Part shown: in pieces, positions 38,483 through 47,586 of the stretch
Layout: each line of letters opens with the position of its first letter
How positions within the stretch are numbered: the first letter of the stretch is position 1
Position numbers and translations under genes: made by a program
Source: Prochlorococcus sp. AG-409-J16
GTDB taxonomy: Bacteria; Cyanobacteriota; Cyanobacteriia; PCC-6307; Cyanobiaceae
DNA: 64,000 bases
NCBI GenBank assembly: GCA_003215655.1
Contig: QCKB01000004.1
Span: 1-64,000, forward strand
Reading direction: 5' to 3'
Notes under the pieces: generated by a model
What the model was told of the DNA's origin: nothing
Seen by the model: only the letters and a program-made list of their open reading frames with translations
Database searches by the model: none

Positions 38483-40128
38483 AATCAGCAAAACAAGCAT
38501 TAATTATAAATGCACATCAAAGCGATATATATCGGCATATCGGTGAACTTTTTCATGGAGAAACTCTCTATCAAAAAGCAATCAAAGCATTTAACTGTTC
38601 TTTGAATATAAATAATCAGGACGATCAAACACACTGCAGCTTAGGTCTAACATTACACAATCTTGGCAGACATAAAGAAGCAATTTATCATTATAAAAAA
38701 GCTGCAGATTTAAATCCTAAAAATTATACTGCACTTTACTATATAGGTTTTATTCTTATTCAAGAAAATAGAGTAGAAGAAGCAATCGAATCATTAAAAA
38801 GTTGTATTTCTATTTCTAAAGATACTTCACCAGCTTATTATCTTCTAGGTTTAGCTCTAGAACGACAAGGTCAATATAAAGAGGCAAGAAGAATTATAGA
38901 TGAAAAAATACTCGAAAATAAAACGCTTTTTCCAGAAATCTCTTTTGCAATGGGAGAGTTGGAGACAAAAAGGAGGCAATATCAATGTCACAGTTCACAT
39001 TCAGGTGGCCTAGTTGAAATATTACTATCCAAACTAAATAAAAAAAAATTACATTGTTTTGGAGACTCGCATAGATCCGTATTTAACAATCTCCCATTCA
39101 TTGAATGTCATAATGTTGGCTCTGGAACTGCTTACAATTTAATTAAAGTAGAGAGTACATCTGGTGCAGGAAACCAAATACTTGAAAAAATAAAAATTTT
39201 CAACCCAGAAGAGGATGCATTAATAATGGCTTTTGCAGAAATTGATTGCATGGAACATATTGGGAAGAGAAGTATGTTAGATCAAGTCGATCCAAACGAT
39301 TTGATAAAGTTTTTAGCCAATAGATATTGTGAATTTATTGACAAATTAATCAGTAAAGGATTTAAAGTCTTGATATATGGTCCAGCATTTAGTGGATATG
39401 CATTGAATTCATATGCATCACAAAAAGAAAGAAATTATATGCTTATTAAGCTTAATCAGAAAATGAGGGAGCGATGTAACAACAAGAAGAATGCGTGGTT
39501 TACATCATTAGATGATTTATTCATTAATAGTAAAAATATACTGCCAAGGATGAATTTTTCTGAAGATGCCAGGCATCTTGACTTTTTCCCTTCTGGCTCA
39601 AGTGAAATCCAATCAATAATATTATCAAGATTTATCCAAGAAATGTCAGATACCTATAATGAAATAAATAATAGGTTTAAAACAATTCATTCACTTCAAA
39701 ACCATTGTGTTAATAAGCCATTTATTATTGTAAAAAATTCCAAAAAGTCTTGCTTAGTAAAAGGCATACTTAATGAAGTTAATAAAATAGAAATAGAAAA
39801 TAACAAAGATGATTTTACATCTATGATAATAGATTTATTAGACCATACCCTTATTAGTCAGATTTCATTTGGAATAAATTCCATCGGCAATGGTAAAGAG
39901 TTAAATATAAAAATATTTATTGAATTATTTAGCCAGAAAGGGATTGTTTTTGGCTCTGAAACAACAGCAAAAACAGGATCAAAATTCAATATGATTTTCG
40001 ATCCAAAAATATCTAGAAGTATCAGAATTAGATTCAAAACATTAGAGAAATCAGCTTTTACAATAAATAAATTATTGATTGCTGGAAAAATCTATATTGT
40101 CCAAGGCTTAAGCCATTGTGATTACTAG
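38461..40128 (+). CDS. TPR protein fused to an SGNH-like hydrolase/acyltransferase domain
   Basis: A 555-residue protein of three parts. Residues 20-150 are TPR repeats (GLTLHNLGRHKEAIYHYKKA, IGFILIQENRVEEAIESLKS). Residues about 195-390 look SGNH-like: CFGDSH at 199-204 with the nucleophile-type Ser after GD, GSGTAY near 220, and a C-terminal D-A-R-H (369-372) in the usual Asp-x-x-His position. Residues 400-555 are unassigned and beta-rich in appearance. SGNH domains in glycan clusters often add or remove O-acetyl groups, so modification of the surface sugar is a fair guess. DNA here is among the most AT-rich of the window. Confidence 0.7.
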   Translation: MDRTQRLESAKQALIINAHQSDIYRHIGELFHGETLYQKAIKAFNCSLNINNQDDQTHCSLGLTLHNLGRHKEAIYHYKKAADLNPKNYTALYYIGFILIQENRVEEAIESLKSCISISKDTSPAYYLLGLALERQGQYKEARRIIDEKILENKTLFPEISFAMGELETKRRQYQCHSSHSGGLVEILLSKLNKKKLHCFGDSHRSVFNNLPFIECHNVGSGTAYNLIKVESTSGAGNQILEKIKIFNPEEDALIMAFAEIDCMEHIGKRSMLDQVDPNDLIKFLANRYCEFIDKLISKGFKVLIYGPAFSGYALNSYASQKERNYMLIKLNQKMRERCNNKKNAWFTSLDDLFINSKNILPRMNFSEDARHLDFFPSGSSEIQSIILSRFIQEMSDTYNEINNRFKTIHSLQNHCVNKPFIIVKNSKKSCLVKGILNEVNKIEIENNKDDFTSMIIDLLDHTLISQISFGINSIGNGKELNIKIFIELFSQKGIVFGSETTAKTGSKFNMIFDPKISRSIRIRFKTLEKSAFTINKLLIAGKIYIVQGLSHCDY

Positions 40129-40191
40129 CTTCTCAAAAAGAAAGGACATATTCAAGTCGTCACCAAAATATTTGCACTGCAAAATACTCAC

Positions 40192-41364
40192 ATGCGAAAA
40201 TATAATACTCAACCATGCTCTACAAAGGTGCGCATAGTCTTGGTCAACCATGGAACCGCCTCTGAATGGGGAGGAGGTGATGGGGTTCAAATCCGTGAAA
40301 CCGCTAAAAGGCTTATCCAACGTGGACATGCAGTAAGTATTCAAAATAGTGACAGGCCAAATATTGATAGCGCTGACATCGTTCATATATTTAATTGCAG
40401 AGTTCAAGATTCATTTTTTCAACAAATAGAAACTTGTCAGAATGCTGGTAAACCAGTTGTTGTCTCGCCAATCTGGATATCTATTGGACGCGCCATATGG
40501 GGGAGTAGGGGAACTTATGCGATTCTTCAGAAGGGAATTAATCAAGGAGAAGAATCTATTCAATCAGACCTAAAACAATTGAGGAATAGAAAGCTAATAG
40601 TAACTATTAATCAGCAAGAAATCAATTCCCATGGTTTGGGGACATATGACCTTGATTGGCAAGAAAAAGTAAGCGAGTTACTAAGACAAGCTAATGGTCT
40701 TCTTCCTAACAGCTGGTTAGAGTTAAAGGCTATACAAACCGACTTGTATTGGAGCGGGGATAATTACGAGATTGCACATTACGGGGTTGATTCCTCAATA
40801 TTTCTTGATGCAGATCCTGAGCTATTCAGAAGGCATACAGGCATACAAGGTCCTTTTGTATTGCAAGCAGGTCGTATAGAAGCAGGCAAAAACCAAGCAA
40901 TGCTCTGCTGGGCCTTAAAAGAAACTAATTTACCGATTGTTCTAATAGGTGGAACAAAGCACTGGCCTGCATATGCGGAAATTTGCAAAGCAATCAGCGG
41001 TGACAAACTGACGATAATTGATCATTTACCTCAGAACCTTCTTGCCTCTGCTTATGCAGCAGCAAGAGTTCACTGCTTAGCAAGCTGGATGGACACTTGT
41101 GGTTTAGTCAGCCTAGAGGCGGGGCTAAGTGGTACTCCATTAGTGGGTAGTACGTTTGGCCATGAGCTCGAATACTTGCAAGGAGATGCCTGGCTAGCAG
41201 ATCCGGGAGATCCGGAAAACTTAAGACAAGCAGTTCAAAATGCATGGAATGCAGGACATCATTCGGATAGGCCTACGCGGTTAAAGAAAAGAATTCTTAG
41301 CGATTTCAATTGGGAAAAAACAGCTGATGCAACCGAGGCACTATATAAAAAGGTGTTAAATTAA
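40192..41364 (+). CDS. Family 4 glycosyltransferase
   Basis: A 390-residue GT-B enzyme. The N-terminal domain has VRIVLVNHGTASEWGGGDGVQ and ADIVHIFNCRVQDSF; the C-terminal donor domain has FVLQAGRIEAGKNQAMLCWAL, IDHLPQNLLASAYAAARVHCL and the EX7E-like region TCGLVSLEAGLSGTPLVGS. The donor sugar is unknown. Codon use and GC look closer to the core genome than the three genes just upstream. It is convergent with the methyltransferase gene, the stop codons lying 7 bp apart. Confidence 0.88.
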   Translation: MRKYNTQPCSTKVRIVLVNHGTASEWGGGDGVQIRETAKRLIQRGHAVSIQNSDRPNIDSADIVHIFNCRVQDSFFQQIETCQNAGKPVVVSPIWISIGRAIWGSRGTYAILQKGINQGEESIQSDLKQLRNRKLIVTINQQEINSHGLGTYDLDWQEKVSELLRQANGLLPNSWLELKAIQTDLYWSGDNYEIAHYGVDSSIFLDADPELFRRHTGIQGPFVLQAGRIEAGKNQAMLCWALKETNLPIVLIGGTKHWPAYAEICKAISGDKLTIIDHLPQNLLASAYAAARVHCLASWMDTCGLVSLEAGLSGTPLVGSTFGHELEYLQGDAWLADPGDPENLRQAVQNAWNAGHHSDRPTRLKKRILSDFNWEKTADATEALYKKVLN

Positions 41365-41371
41365 ATATTAT

Positions 41372-42130
41372 CTAAGGCTGAAACATTACAAAAACATTCA
41401 TACCAAACATTTTTATATCCCCAACTTGAAAACTTGTAATATCTTTAATATTTGAACCTTTAACTAATCTAGCAATCTCAAATTGATAGTCTATACTAAT
41501 ACCCTTTCTATTTAGAAATAATCTTGATGAGCCTTTCCTAGGAGAACAAGAAGGGGATATTGCAATAGCAAGTTGCCATTTGTGACCAATAGATGTATCG
41601 CAAATAAATTCCTTTAATGCTGAGGTCACTTCTGGGTTGATTGGATTACAAAAATCATCCAATATAATTACACCTTCAGGCATTAATAAATCATCCATTA
41701 AACATAAGTCATTAAGCACATCAAGATGCTCATGGCTTCCATCTATAGAAGCAATCCTTATCTTTCCTTTGTATTTTTGAAGTCGATTCTTTATAGATTG
41801 ATCAGAAGAAATTCCCCTCATTAGGATCGTCTCTCCATTAATAGAATGAGTACTATTTAAAGACTTAATATTTGCTATAGCCTTATCATAAATATCTTCA
41901 GTTCTACCTCCACTATATGTAAATTTGAATGGATCAATACCGATTGTTATTTCTTCTTCTCTTCTAAAAGTAGCTAGATGAGCCAAGGTCTTACCCAAAT
42001 AAACACCGATCTCTAAGCTATGCCCAATAACATTTGCATTCTTCTGAATCTCAGCCACAGCTTGTATTCCAGCTGCGCATACTGGGTGAAGCCACCCCTG
42101 AATATGTGCCGCAGGGTCCTTATACTGCAT
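41372..42130 (-). CDS. Class I SAM-dependent methyltransferase (CmcI/Methyltransf_24-like)
   Basis: A 252-residue Rossmann-type methyltransferase. The SAM site is in HSLEIGVYLGKTLAHLA and ITIGIDPF, followed by IRIASIDGSHEHLDVLNDL and VIILDDFCNP, whose His and Asp residues resemble the metal-binding set of cephalosporin-hydroxylase-like sugar O-methyltransferases. O-methylation of a surface sugar is therefore likely. It starts 155 bp from the HlyD gene stop on the same strand. Confidence 0.8.
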   Translation of the reverse strand: MQYKDPAAHIQGWLHPVCAAGIQAVAEIQKNANVIGHSLEIGVYLGKTLAHLATFRREEEITIGIDPFKFTYSGGRTEDIYDKAIANIKSLNSTHSINGETILMRGISSDQSIKNRLQKYKGKIRIASIDGSHEHLDVLNDLCLMDDLLMPEGVIILDDFCNPINPEVTSALKEFICDTSIGHKWQLAIAISPSCSPRKGSSRLFLNRKGISIDYQFEIARLVKGSNIKDITSFQVGDIKMFGMNVFVMFQP

Positions 42131-42285
42131 GTTGAATCTTTTTCGATATTAGCCATAATAAATGGTCAAGGTTGAATATTTTTATTGACTTTTCAATCGT
42201 CAATGAATCCAAAGTGGTAGCGCTAACAAGAATACATATAACTCTTATATATATTGATTTAATTGCAATTAGTGATAAGTAAAGT

Positions 42286-43842
42286 CTAACGAAATTGCTT
42301 GATACCCTCAAATTGTTTAGTAAACATATCAGTCAATATTGTTATAGCAGGACGTGTTCTAAGCTTTATATTTGCGGTTACTCCCATTCCACTCTGCAAG
42401 TTGAGCTCATCCTTGCCAGATTGAACAGATTGTTCCTGTAAGCTAATAATTCCTGGAAAACGATATTGATTACTTGTTCGATCAGGCGGCAAAGCGTCAG
42501 ATCCTAAGCTAGTCAATGTGCCTTTCATATATCCGAACTCCCCTGAGGGGAAGGAATCAACAGTAACAGAAGCTGGCATTCCAACCTTAAGAAAACCAAT
42601 ATCACTATTCTTAATGTCGACCTTTGCTTGCAATAGATTATCAGGAACAATTTTTAATAAAACTTGCCTTGGATTAACTACTGAATAAGGAGCAACTTTC
42701 GAATCAAAGATTGTGCCATCAATAGGTGCAAGAATAGTACGATAACTAATAGCCTCTTTAACAGTATCCAAATCTGAACGAAGATTAATTTGTTGCCGAT
42801 TAACTTGATTTAATTGCGTATTAGCAGATCCAATAATACGTATTTTCTCTTCCATAAGTGAAGCAACTTCAGCACGAAGTTCCTGTACCCTGTTCAACTG
42901 ATTTAAGTAGCTATTCCTTGCCATAGCACCAACTTCATATAAAGGCTTAAGGTCCTTAGCTATCTGTTTCTGTAACCTATAGGACTCTCTTCGACTTTCT
43001 ATTCTTGTTCCAAGTTGTTCAATAGTAGAGCGAAGCTGCTGTGTCTGATTGCGAGCTGTATTTAACTTATTTGATAGATCAGGGTCATCAACCAAGGGTA
43101 AAGCTGGCATAGGACCTAACCGTGAAGGTTCACCATCACTGGCAATAATTGCTTGAAGAGCTAATGCTTGCAATTCAAGCATTACCAAGCTCTGCTCAAG
43201 CCCTTTTCTTCTACTCGCTAGACCTTTTGCTTCAACATCCATAAGAGGCTGTCCTGCTTGTACCAATTGTCCTTCTCTAACAAAAACCTTACGAACTACT
43301 CCGTTGCTTGGAGACTCAATTTTTTTAACACTGCCAGAGGGCTCAAGCCGTCCTCGAACACTAATTGTCTGATCAATTCGTGCTGTAAATGCCCAAATTA
43401 CAACTGTTCCGCATAAGCCAGCTGAAATCCAAATCAAGGCAGAAGACCAATGCCTTCCCTGCTCAACGAATGCAGAGCTACCTACCCATGGTTGAATTTG
43501 AGAAGCAGACTCATCTTTTGCTTCTACAGGCTGATTCTTAGCCGTTATGAAAGACTCGTCTTCAGGTTTAATAACACTCTTTAAAACAATCTTTGCCTGA
43601 GGCAATGCATTTTTTACACGCCGAGAAAACGCGCTAGCCTGATCACCATACTTTATAGAGTTTTTTATTGCCTTTGAACCAACTTCCAGAGACTTATCTA
43701 TAATCTTATCGCCTATTTTGCGAGTCTTATCTATTAATTTTGATGCTTTAGTACTTGATCTATAAAATGCATTTTTAAATAATTTAGATGATTTTTTGAA
43801 AATCATAGATTGAGATATTTTAGAGAAGAGGTTTTCAGTCAA
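42286..43842 (-). CDS. Type I secretion membrane fusion protein (HlyD family)
   Basis: A 518-residue periplasmic adaptor. An unusually long, basic N-terminal cytoplasmic region of about 130 residues precedes a single membrane helix (SSALIWISAGLCGTVVIWAF). The biotinyl-lipoyl half-motif (SPSNGVVRKVFVREGQLVQAGQPLMDV), a long coiled-coil hairpin (about residues 215-370) and the second half-motif (ILAPIDGTIFDSKVAPYSVV) follow. The start is TTG at 43842, overlapping the transporter stop by eight bases (TTGACTGA) and preceded by AGGAG seven bases away, so I accept it over the internal ATG at 43806. It links the ABC transporter encoded upstream to an outer-membrane TolC-like channel not present here. 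Confidence 0.92.
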   Translation of the reverse strand: MTENLFSKISQSMIFKKSSKLFKNAFYRSSTKASKLIDKTRKIGDKIIDKSLEVGSKAIKNSIKYGDQASAFSRRVKNALPQAKIVLKSVIKPEDESFITAKNQPVEAKDESASQIQPWVGSSAFVEQGRHWSSALIWISAGLCGTVVIWAFTARIDQTISVRGRLEPSGSVKKIESPSNGVVRKVFVREGQLVQAGQPLMDVEAKGLASRRKGLEQSLVMLELQALALQAIIASDGEPSRLGPMPALPLVDDPDLSNKLNTARNQTQQLRSTIEQLGTRIESRRESYRLQKQIAKDLKPLYEVGAMARNSYLNQLNRVQELRAEVASLMEEKIRIIGSANTQLNQVNRQQINLRSDLDTVKEAISYRTILAPIDGTIFDSKVAPYSVVNPRQVLLKIVPDNLLQAKVDIKNSDIGFLKVGMPASVTVDSFPSGEFGYMKGTLTSLGSDALPPDRTSNQYRFPGIISLQEQSVQSGKDELNLQSGMGVTANIKLRTRPAITILTDMFTKQFEGIKQFR

Positions 43843-46800
43843 GGTCAGTCTCCTGTTGTGAATAGAGAGCGTAGTAACGACCCTTAAGCTCTAACAGTTC
43901 CTTATGAGTTCCTTTCTCTATTAACGATCCCTGGTCTAACATTAAAATCTGATCAGCTGCTCGAATAGTAGACAGACGATGGGTGATAAAAAATACTGTT
44001 GAACCACTAAACTCCTTCTTTAAGTTTATACAAACTTGCCTTTCTGTTAAATAGTCCAATGCACTAGTTGCTTCATCCAAAATCAACAAAGAAGGCCTTT
44101 GCAAAACTGCTCGAGCAATAGCAATTCTCTGTCGCTGTCCGCCAGATAAGCCCGATCCCCTCTCACCAACTCTTGTTACGTAACCATCAGTTAACTCCAT
44201 AATGAAATCATGAGCACAAGCGACTCTTGCCGCATGCACAATTTCCTCAGTAGATGCATCGGGACAAGTTAAAGAAATATTATCCCGAATAGTCCCTTCA
44301 AATAACAAACTGTCTTGAGGAACAATTCCTATCTGTCTTCTAACAGATCCTAGTTGCAATTTACCAATGTCATAACCATCAATAAGAATGCGACCAGAAG
44401 ATGGCTCATAAAGTCTAGGAACTAATTTCATTATTGTGCTTTTTCCACTACCACTTCTTCCAACAATTCCTACAAACGCACCTGCAGAAATTTCAAAACC
44501 TACACGATTAACGACTAATGGAGATCCATCATTAAATCGAAAATCAACATCCTGAAACTCAACTTCTCCTGCAATAGGTGGCAAAGGTAACTGATCTAGA
44601 TCCTCTGTCGAGCCTTCGGCAGTTGCATCAACTACATCACTCAAACGCTCCATAGATAAAGCTACACTTTGGAAACTTTGCCAACTGGTAGCAAGATTCA
44701 ATAAAGGTCCAACTACATAGCCAGAAATAATCCTAAATGCTATTAATTGCCCAATAGTTAATTGGCCCTTAATCACTAAATATGCTCCTACCCAAAGTGT
44801 CAATAAACCAGTTAATTGATTTAAAAAGGCCCCTACAGTCCCAGCAGAAACTCCTATCATTAGTGTCCTAAAATTTTCACTCATAAAATTCGAATATCGT
44901 CTCTGCCACTGCCAACGCACATTATTTTCAGCATTCTGCGCCTTAATAGTTTGGACTCCATTAAGAGACTCAACTAATAAGGATTGAGTTCTTGCATTTG
45001 CCTCTGCAGCCTTTCTCAACTGTCCTCGAATTATTGGAGAAACCACTACTACTAAACCAAGAAATAAAGGAATAACTCCAAGTGTTACGGCTGTAAGGAC
45101 ACCAGAGTAAACAAACATCACTCCTATATATATGACTGAGAAAACAGCATCAAGAACAAGAGTTAAGAGGCTACCAGTCAAGAAATTCCTAATGTTCCCC
45201 AATTCCGCCAATCTGGTCTGCAATTCACCTACAGGCCGATTATCAAAATAACGCTGAGGCAATCGCAAAAGGTGCTGTATAACTTGTGCACCTAATGCAA
45301 TATCTATTCTATTTGTAGTATCAGCAAATAAGTATGTCTGTACGGCTCCTATTAAACCTTGAAAAAGAGCAACACCTAAAAGAACTATACCAAGGGTATA
45401 TAGAGTATCTAAATTTTGCTGAACTATAACTTTATCAAATATCTGTTGCATAACCAAAGGTTGAGCAAGACCCAAAAGTTTCAGCATTAAAGCTGCAAAA
45501 AAGACTTCTATGAGACTTCTTCGATATTTTCGTAATTGAGGGAAAAACCATTTAAAGTTAAGTTTCCTTTGATGTACATCTCGACTAGGTGTTAAACAAA
45601 GTATGCGAGCTCCCGCTTCTCCTTTAAGCAATTCATCTAAGGAAAAAGTAACGCGTCCGTATTCTGGTAAAACAGCTTTTACTTCTCCATTACTTATATC
45701 ATGAATCATTGCTAACTGGTCTTCACAAATTGCAAAACAAGGAAAACTAACTCTTGAAAGTTGAGCAGATGGTAAGTCACTTATTGTTCCAAAAAAACCC
45801 ATTAAAGTAGAAAGATTTCCAAGAGTTTCTAAGCTAACTTTTCGATTTCTTAGAGTCTCTTTAGCAGCTCTCTCTAATACATCCTTTCGGAAAGGGACAT
45901 TGTAAAAAAGAGATAGCATTTCGAGGCAAGCCATTGTTTGCCCGAGGCTGCCTATACCAGATGAAACAGGAATGCGGTTACCCTTCCATAAGATAGGAGC
46001 TGAATCCTTCTCGAGATTAGGAATATTTATTTCATCAAAACGTTCCCCTTGGGGAGCTGGTGCCTGAACCAGTAAATCTTTATACCTATCATCTTGTTCT
46101 GGTTGGGGTGGTAAAGAGGTGTCTTCAATTCCCTCTAAAGATGGTCGCAACTCACGCTCCCATATTTCTCGAACTATTCGAACTAAACGAAGAGGTTCTC
46201 CTTGTGGGATCGTTTTTAAAACTTCGGCTTTTACTTCTTGACCTATAGGTAAATTCTTTTCCTTTATTTGTGCATTCCAAAGCCAGATAAAATTTTCATC
46301 TTCAGGTAAATCTCTTTCTTGCCTTGCAGCTACAAGTTTCATATATGGAAGCAAACGCCGCATAACTTCTCTCTCTTGAGGCTCTGCAAAAGGCCTACAT
46401 CGCATCCCAGGCTCTAAAACATTTATTAATTCTGCAGGGGAATTATTTGTATCAAGCCATTCAGAAAAAGATTTATCTCTTCTTTCAAGCTCATAAAAGG
46501 TTTCGGCAGTAAAGCCAATAAGTTGCAATGGAGTAGCTGCTGTTATCCATTCACAAGGATATTTTCTAGCCAATCCCGCCCAGCCAACTAAATCATATGG
46601 ATTTGAAAAAGCAAGAGTTACTGGACGACGCAAGCCAGGATCAGTATGAAGAACTCGACCTCTACCTTCTACAATGAAGTAGCAATAGTCAGGCATCCGA
46701 TCAGATACCAAGAGTTGTTGACCTATATTGCAATAAAAGTCCTGTGTTCTCTTTGCCAACCATTCAATATTCTCCTCACTAAGAGAACTAAAAGCAGGCG

Positions 46801-46846
46801 ATTTAATCAGAAGAGTCTGATTTTTTGATATTGAACTATTTGCCAT
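43835..46846 (-). CDS. Type I secretion ABC transporter with N-terminal cNMP-binding and C39-like domains
   Basis: A 1003-residue exporter. Residues about 10-130 look like a cyclic-nucleotide-binding fold (YCYFIVEGRGRVLHTD, NPYDLVGWAGL). Around residues 290-420 lies a C39-like domain whose catalytic Cys and His are missing: GSLGQTMACLEML has Gln where peptidases have Cys. That is the pattern of HlyB-type transporters that bind but do not cut their substrate. The membrane domain spans about 445-715, and the ATPase has Walker A GRSGSGKST (about 800), signature LSGGQRQR (about 902) and Walker B LLILDEATS. It shares TAATG with the foldase gene. The RTX-like protein encoded 7 kb away is the obvious candidate substrate. 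Confidence 0.93.
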   Translation of the reverse strand: MANSSISKNQTLLIKSPAFSSLSEENIEWLAKRTQDFYCNIGQQLLVSDRMPDYCYFIVEGRGRVLHTDPGLRRPVTLAFSNPYDLVGWAGLARKYPCEWITAATPLQLIGFTAETFYELERRDKSFSEWLDTNNSPAELINVLEPGMRCRPFAEPQEREVMRRLLPYMKLVAARQERDLPEDENFIWLWNAQIKEKNLPIGQEVKAEVLKTIPQGEPLRLVRIVREIWERELRPSLEGIEDTSLPPQPEQDDRYKDLLVQAPAPQGERFDEINIPNLEKDSAPILWKGNRIPVSSGIGSLGQTMACLEMLSLFYNVPFRKDVLERAAKETLRNRKVSLETLGNLSTLMGFFGTISDLPSAQLSRVSFPCFAICEDQLAMIHDISNGEVKAVLPEYGRVTFSLDELLKGEAGARILCLTPSRDVHQRKLNFKWFFPQLRKYRRSLIEVFFAALMLKLLGLAQPLVMQQIFDKVIVQQNLDTLYTLGIVLLGVALFQGLIGAVQTYLFADTTNRIDIALGAQVIQHLLRLPQRYFDNRPVGELQTRLAELGNIRNFLTGSLLTLVLDAVFSVIYIGVMFVYSGVLTAVTLGVIPLFLGLVVVVSPIIRGQLRKAAEANARTQSLLVESLNGVQTIKAQNAENNVRWQWQRRYSNFMSENFRTLMIGVSAGTVGAFLNQLTGLLTLWVGAYLVIKGQLTIGQLIAFRIISGYVVGPLLNLATSWQSFQSVALSMERLSDVVDATAEGSTEDLDQLPLPPIAGEVEFQDVDFRFNDGSPLVVNRVGFEISAGAFVGIVGRSGSGKSTIMKLVPRLYEPSSGRILIDGYDIGKLQLGSVRRQIGIVPQDSLLFEGTIRDNISLTCPDASTEEIVHAARVACAHDFIMELTDGYVTRVGERGSGLSGGQRQRIAIARAVLQRPSLLILDEATSALDYLTERQVCINLKKEFSGSTVFFITHRLSTIRAADQILMLDQGSLIEKGTHKELLELKGRYYALYSQQETDLD

Positions 46847-47586
46847 TAACCCTGTTCATAATGGATCTCCTCAATAGAATCTCCTTTCATAATTTTCTTA
46901 ACACGATCATCAAGAAATTTGTTCAAAAGATTCTTCAATAGATCACTACGCATAGACACATCGAAACGCGCTGGGGTTAAGTTTTCAAGTCTAATCAAAG
47001 CATGCCACTCTTTTGTCCCATCACTCATTTTTATTGGTGGGTGAATTTCTCCATTCTGAAGGGATCGCAAACACTGCCCTAAGCTTAAAGGCCTGATTTG
47101 ACCCATTGCAATAGGGCCAACAATTCCTTTTCTAGAAGCCTCAGGCCCTTCTCCATAGTTAGTCGCAAGATCAACGAAAGCTGCTTCCCCTTCTTCAAGT
47201 CTTATCCAAAGCTCACGCGCTAAAAACATGTCTTCGACTCTCAAAATTGAATAAACAACTTCATCGTATGCACCTTTTGAAGCTAAAAATGATTCCTCTA
47301 AAGATGGTCCCCATCTTGCCTCTGAAAAAAGTCTCAGAGCCTCTGGTCGAGAGAGGTGTAAATCAAGATCTTCTTCATTCCACCCTCGGTATTTCAAAAC
47401 TTCTTTCAAATCTTTTCCAACAAGAAACTTCTCTTTTTCCTCTTTAACCCATTCTTCTGGGACTGGAACAATTGATGTGATCAATTCTTCTTGCTGTCGT
47501 CGAACTACAACAGCTACATGAGCCATTCTCACTACTAGGCCTTCAATCTCTTCTGAAGTCAAATAGGGCAATTTATTATCAGCCAT
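46846..47586 (-). CDS. Parvulin-like peptidyl-prolyl isomerase (PpiC-type) of the secretion operon
   Basis: A 246-residue protein without a signal peptide. The C-terminal half resembles a PpiC rotamase domain: FVDLATNYGEGPEASRKGIVGPIAMGQI, CLRSLQNGEIHPPIKMSDG and HALIRLENLTPARF. The N-terminal half is helical and SurA/PrsA-like. It lacks an obvious export signal, so it may act on the substrate in the cytoplasm before secretion. Start and stop both overlap the neighbours as TAATG, which binds it tightly to the ABC transporter. Foldases of this kind next to type I systems are unusual but have been seen in marine cyanobacteria. Confidence 0.82.
   Translation of the reverse strand: MADNKLPYLTSEEIEGLVVRMAHVAVVVRRQQEELITSIVPVPEEWVKEEKEKFLVGKDLKEVLKYRGWNEEDLDLHLSRPEALRLFSEARWGPSLEESFLASKGAYDEVVYSILRVEDMFLARELWIRLEEGEAAFVDLATNYGEGPEASRKGIVGPIAMGQIRPLSLGQCLRSLQNGEIHPPIKMSDGTKEWHALIRLENLTPARFDVSMRSDLLKNLLNKFLDDRVKKIMKGDSIEEIHYEQG

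Noticed and set aside
42131-42285. Promoter TTGACG-N17-AATATT on the minus strand for the methyltransferase gene
   Set aside because: The -10 is weak, and similar AT-rich matches are frequent in this gap.
43835-46846. Active C39 peptidase (bacteriocin-type exporter)
   Set aside because: The catalytic Cys is replaced by Gln and the His region is degenerate; no leader-peptide gene lies nearby.
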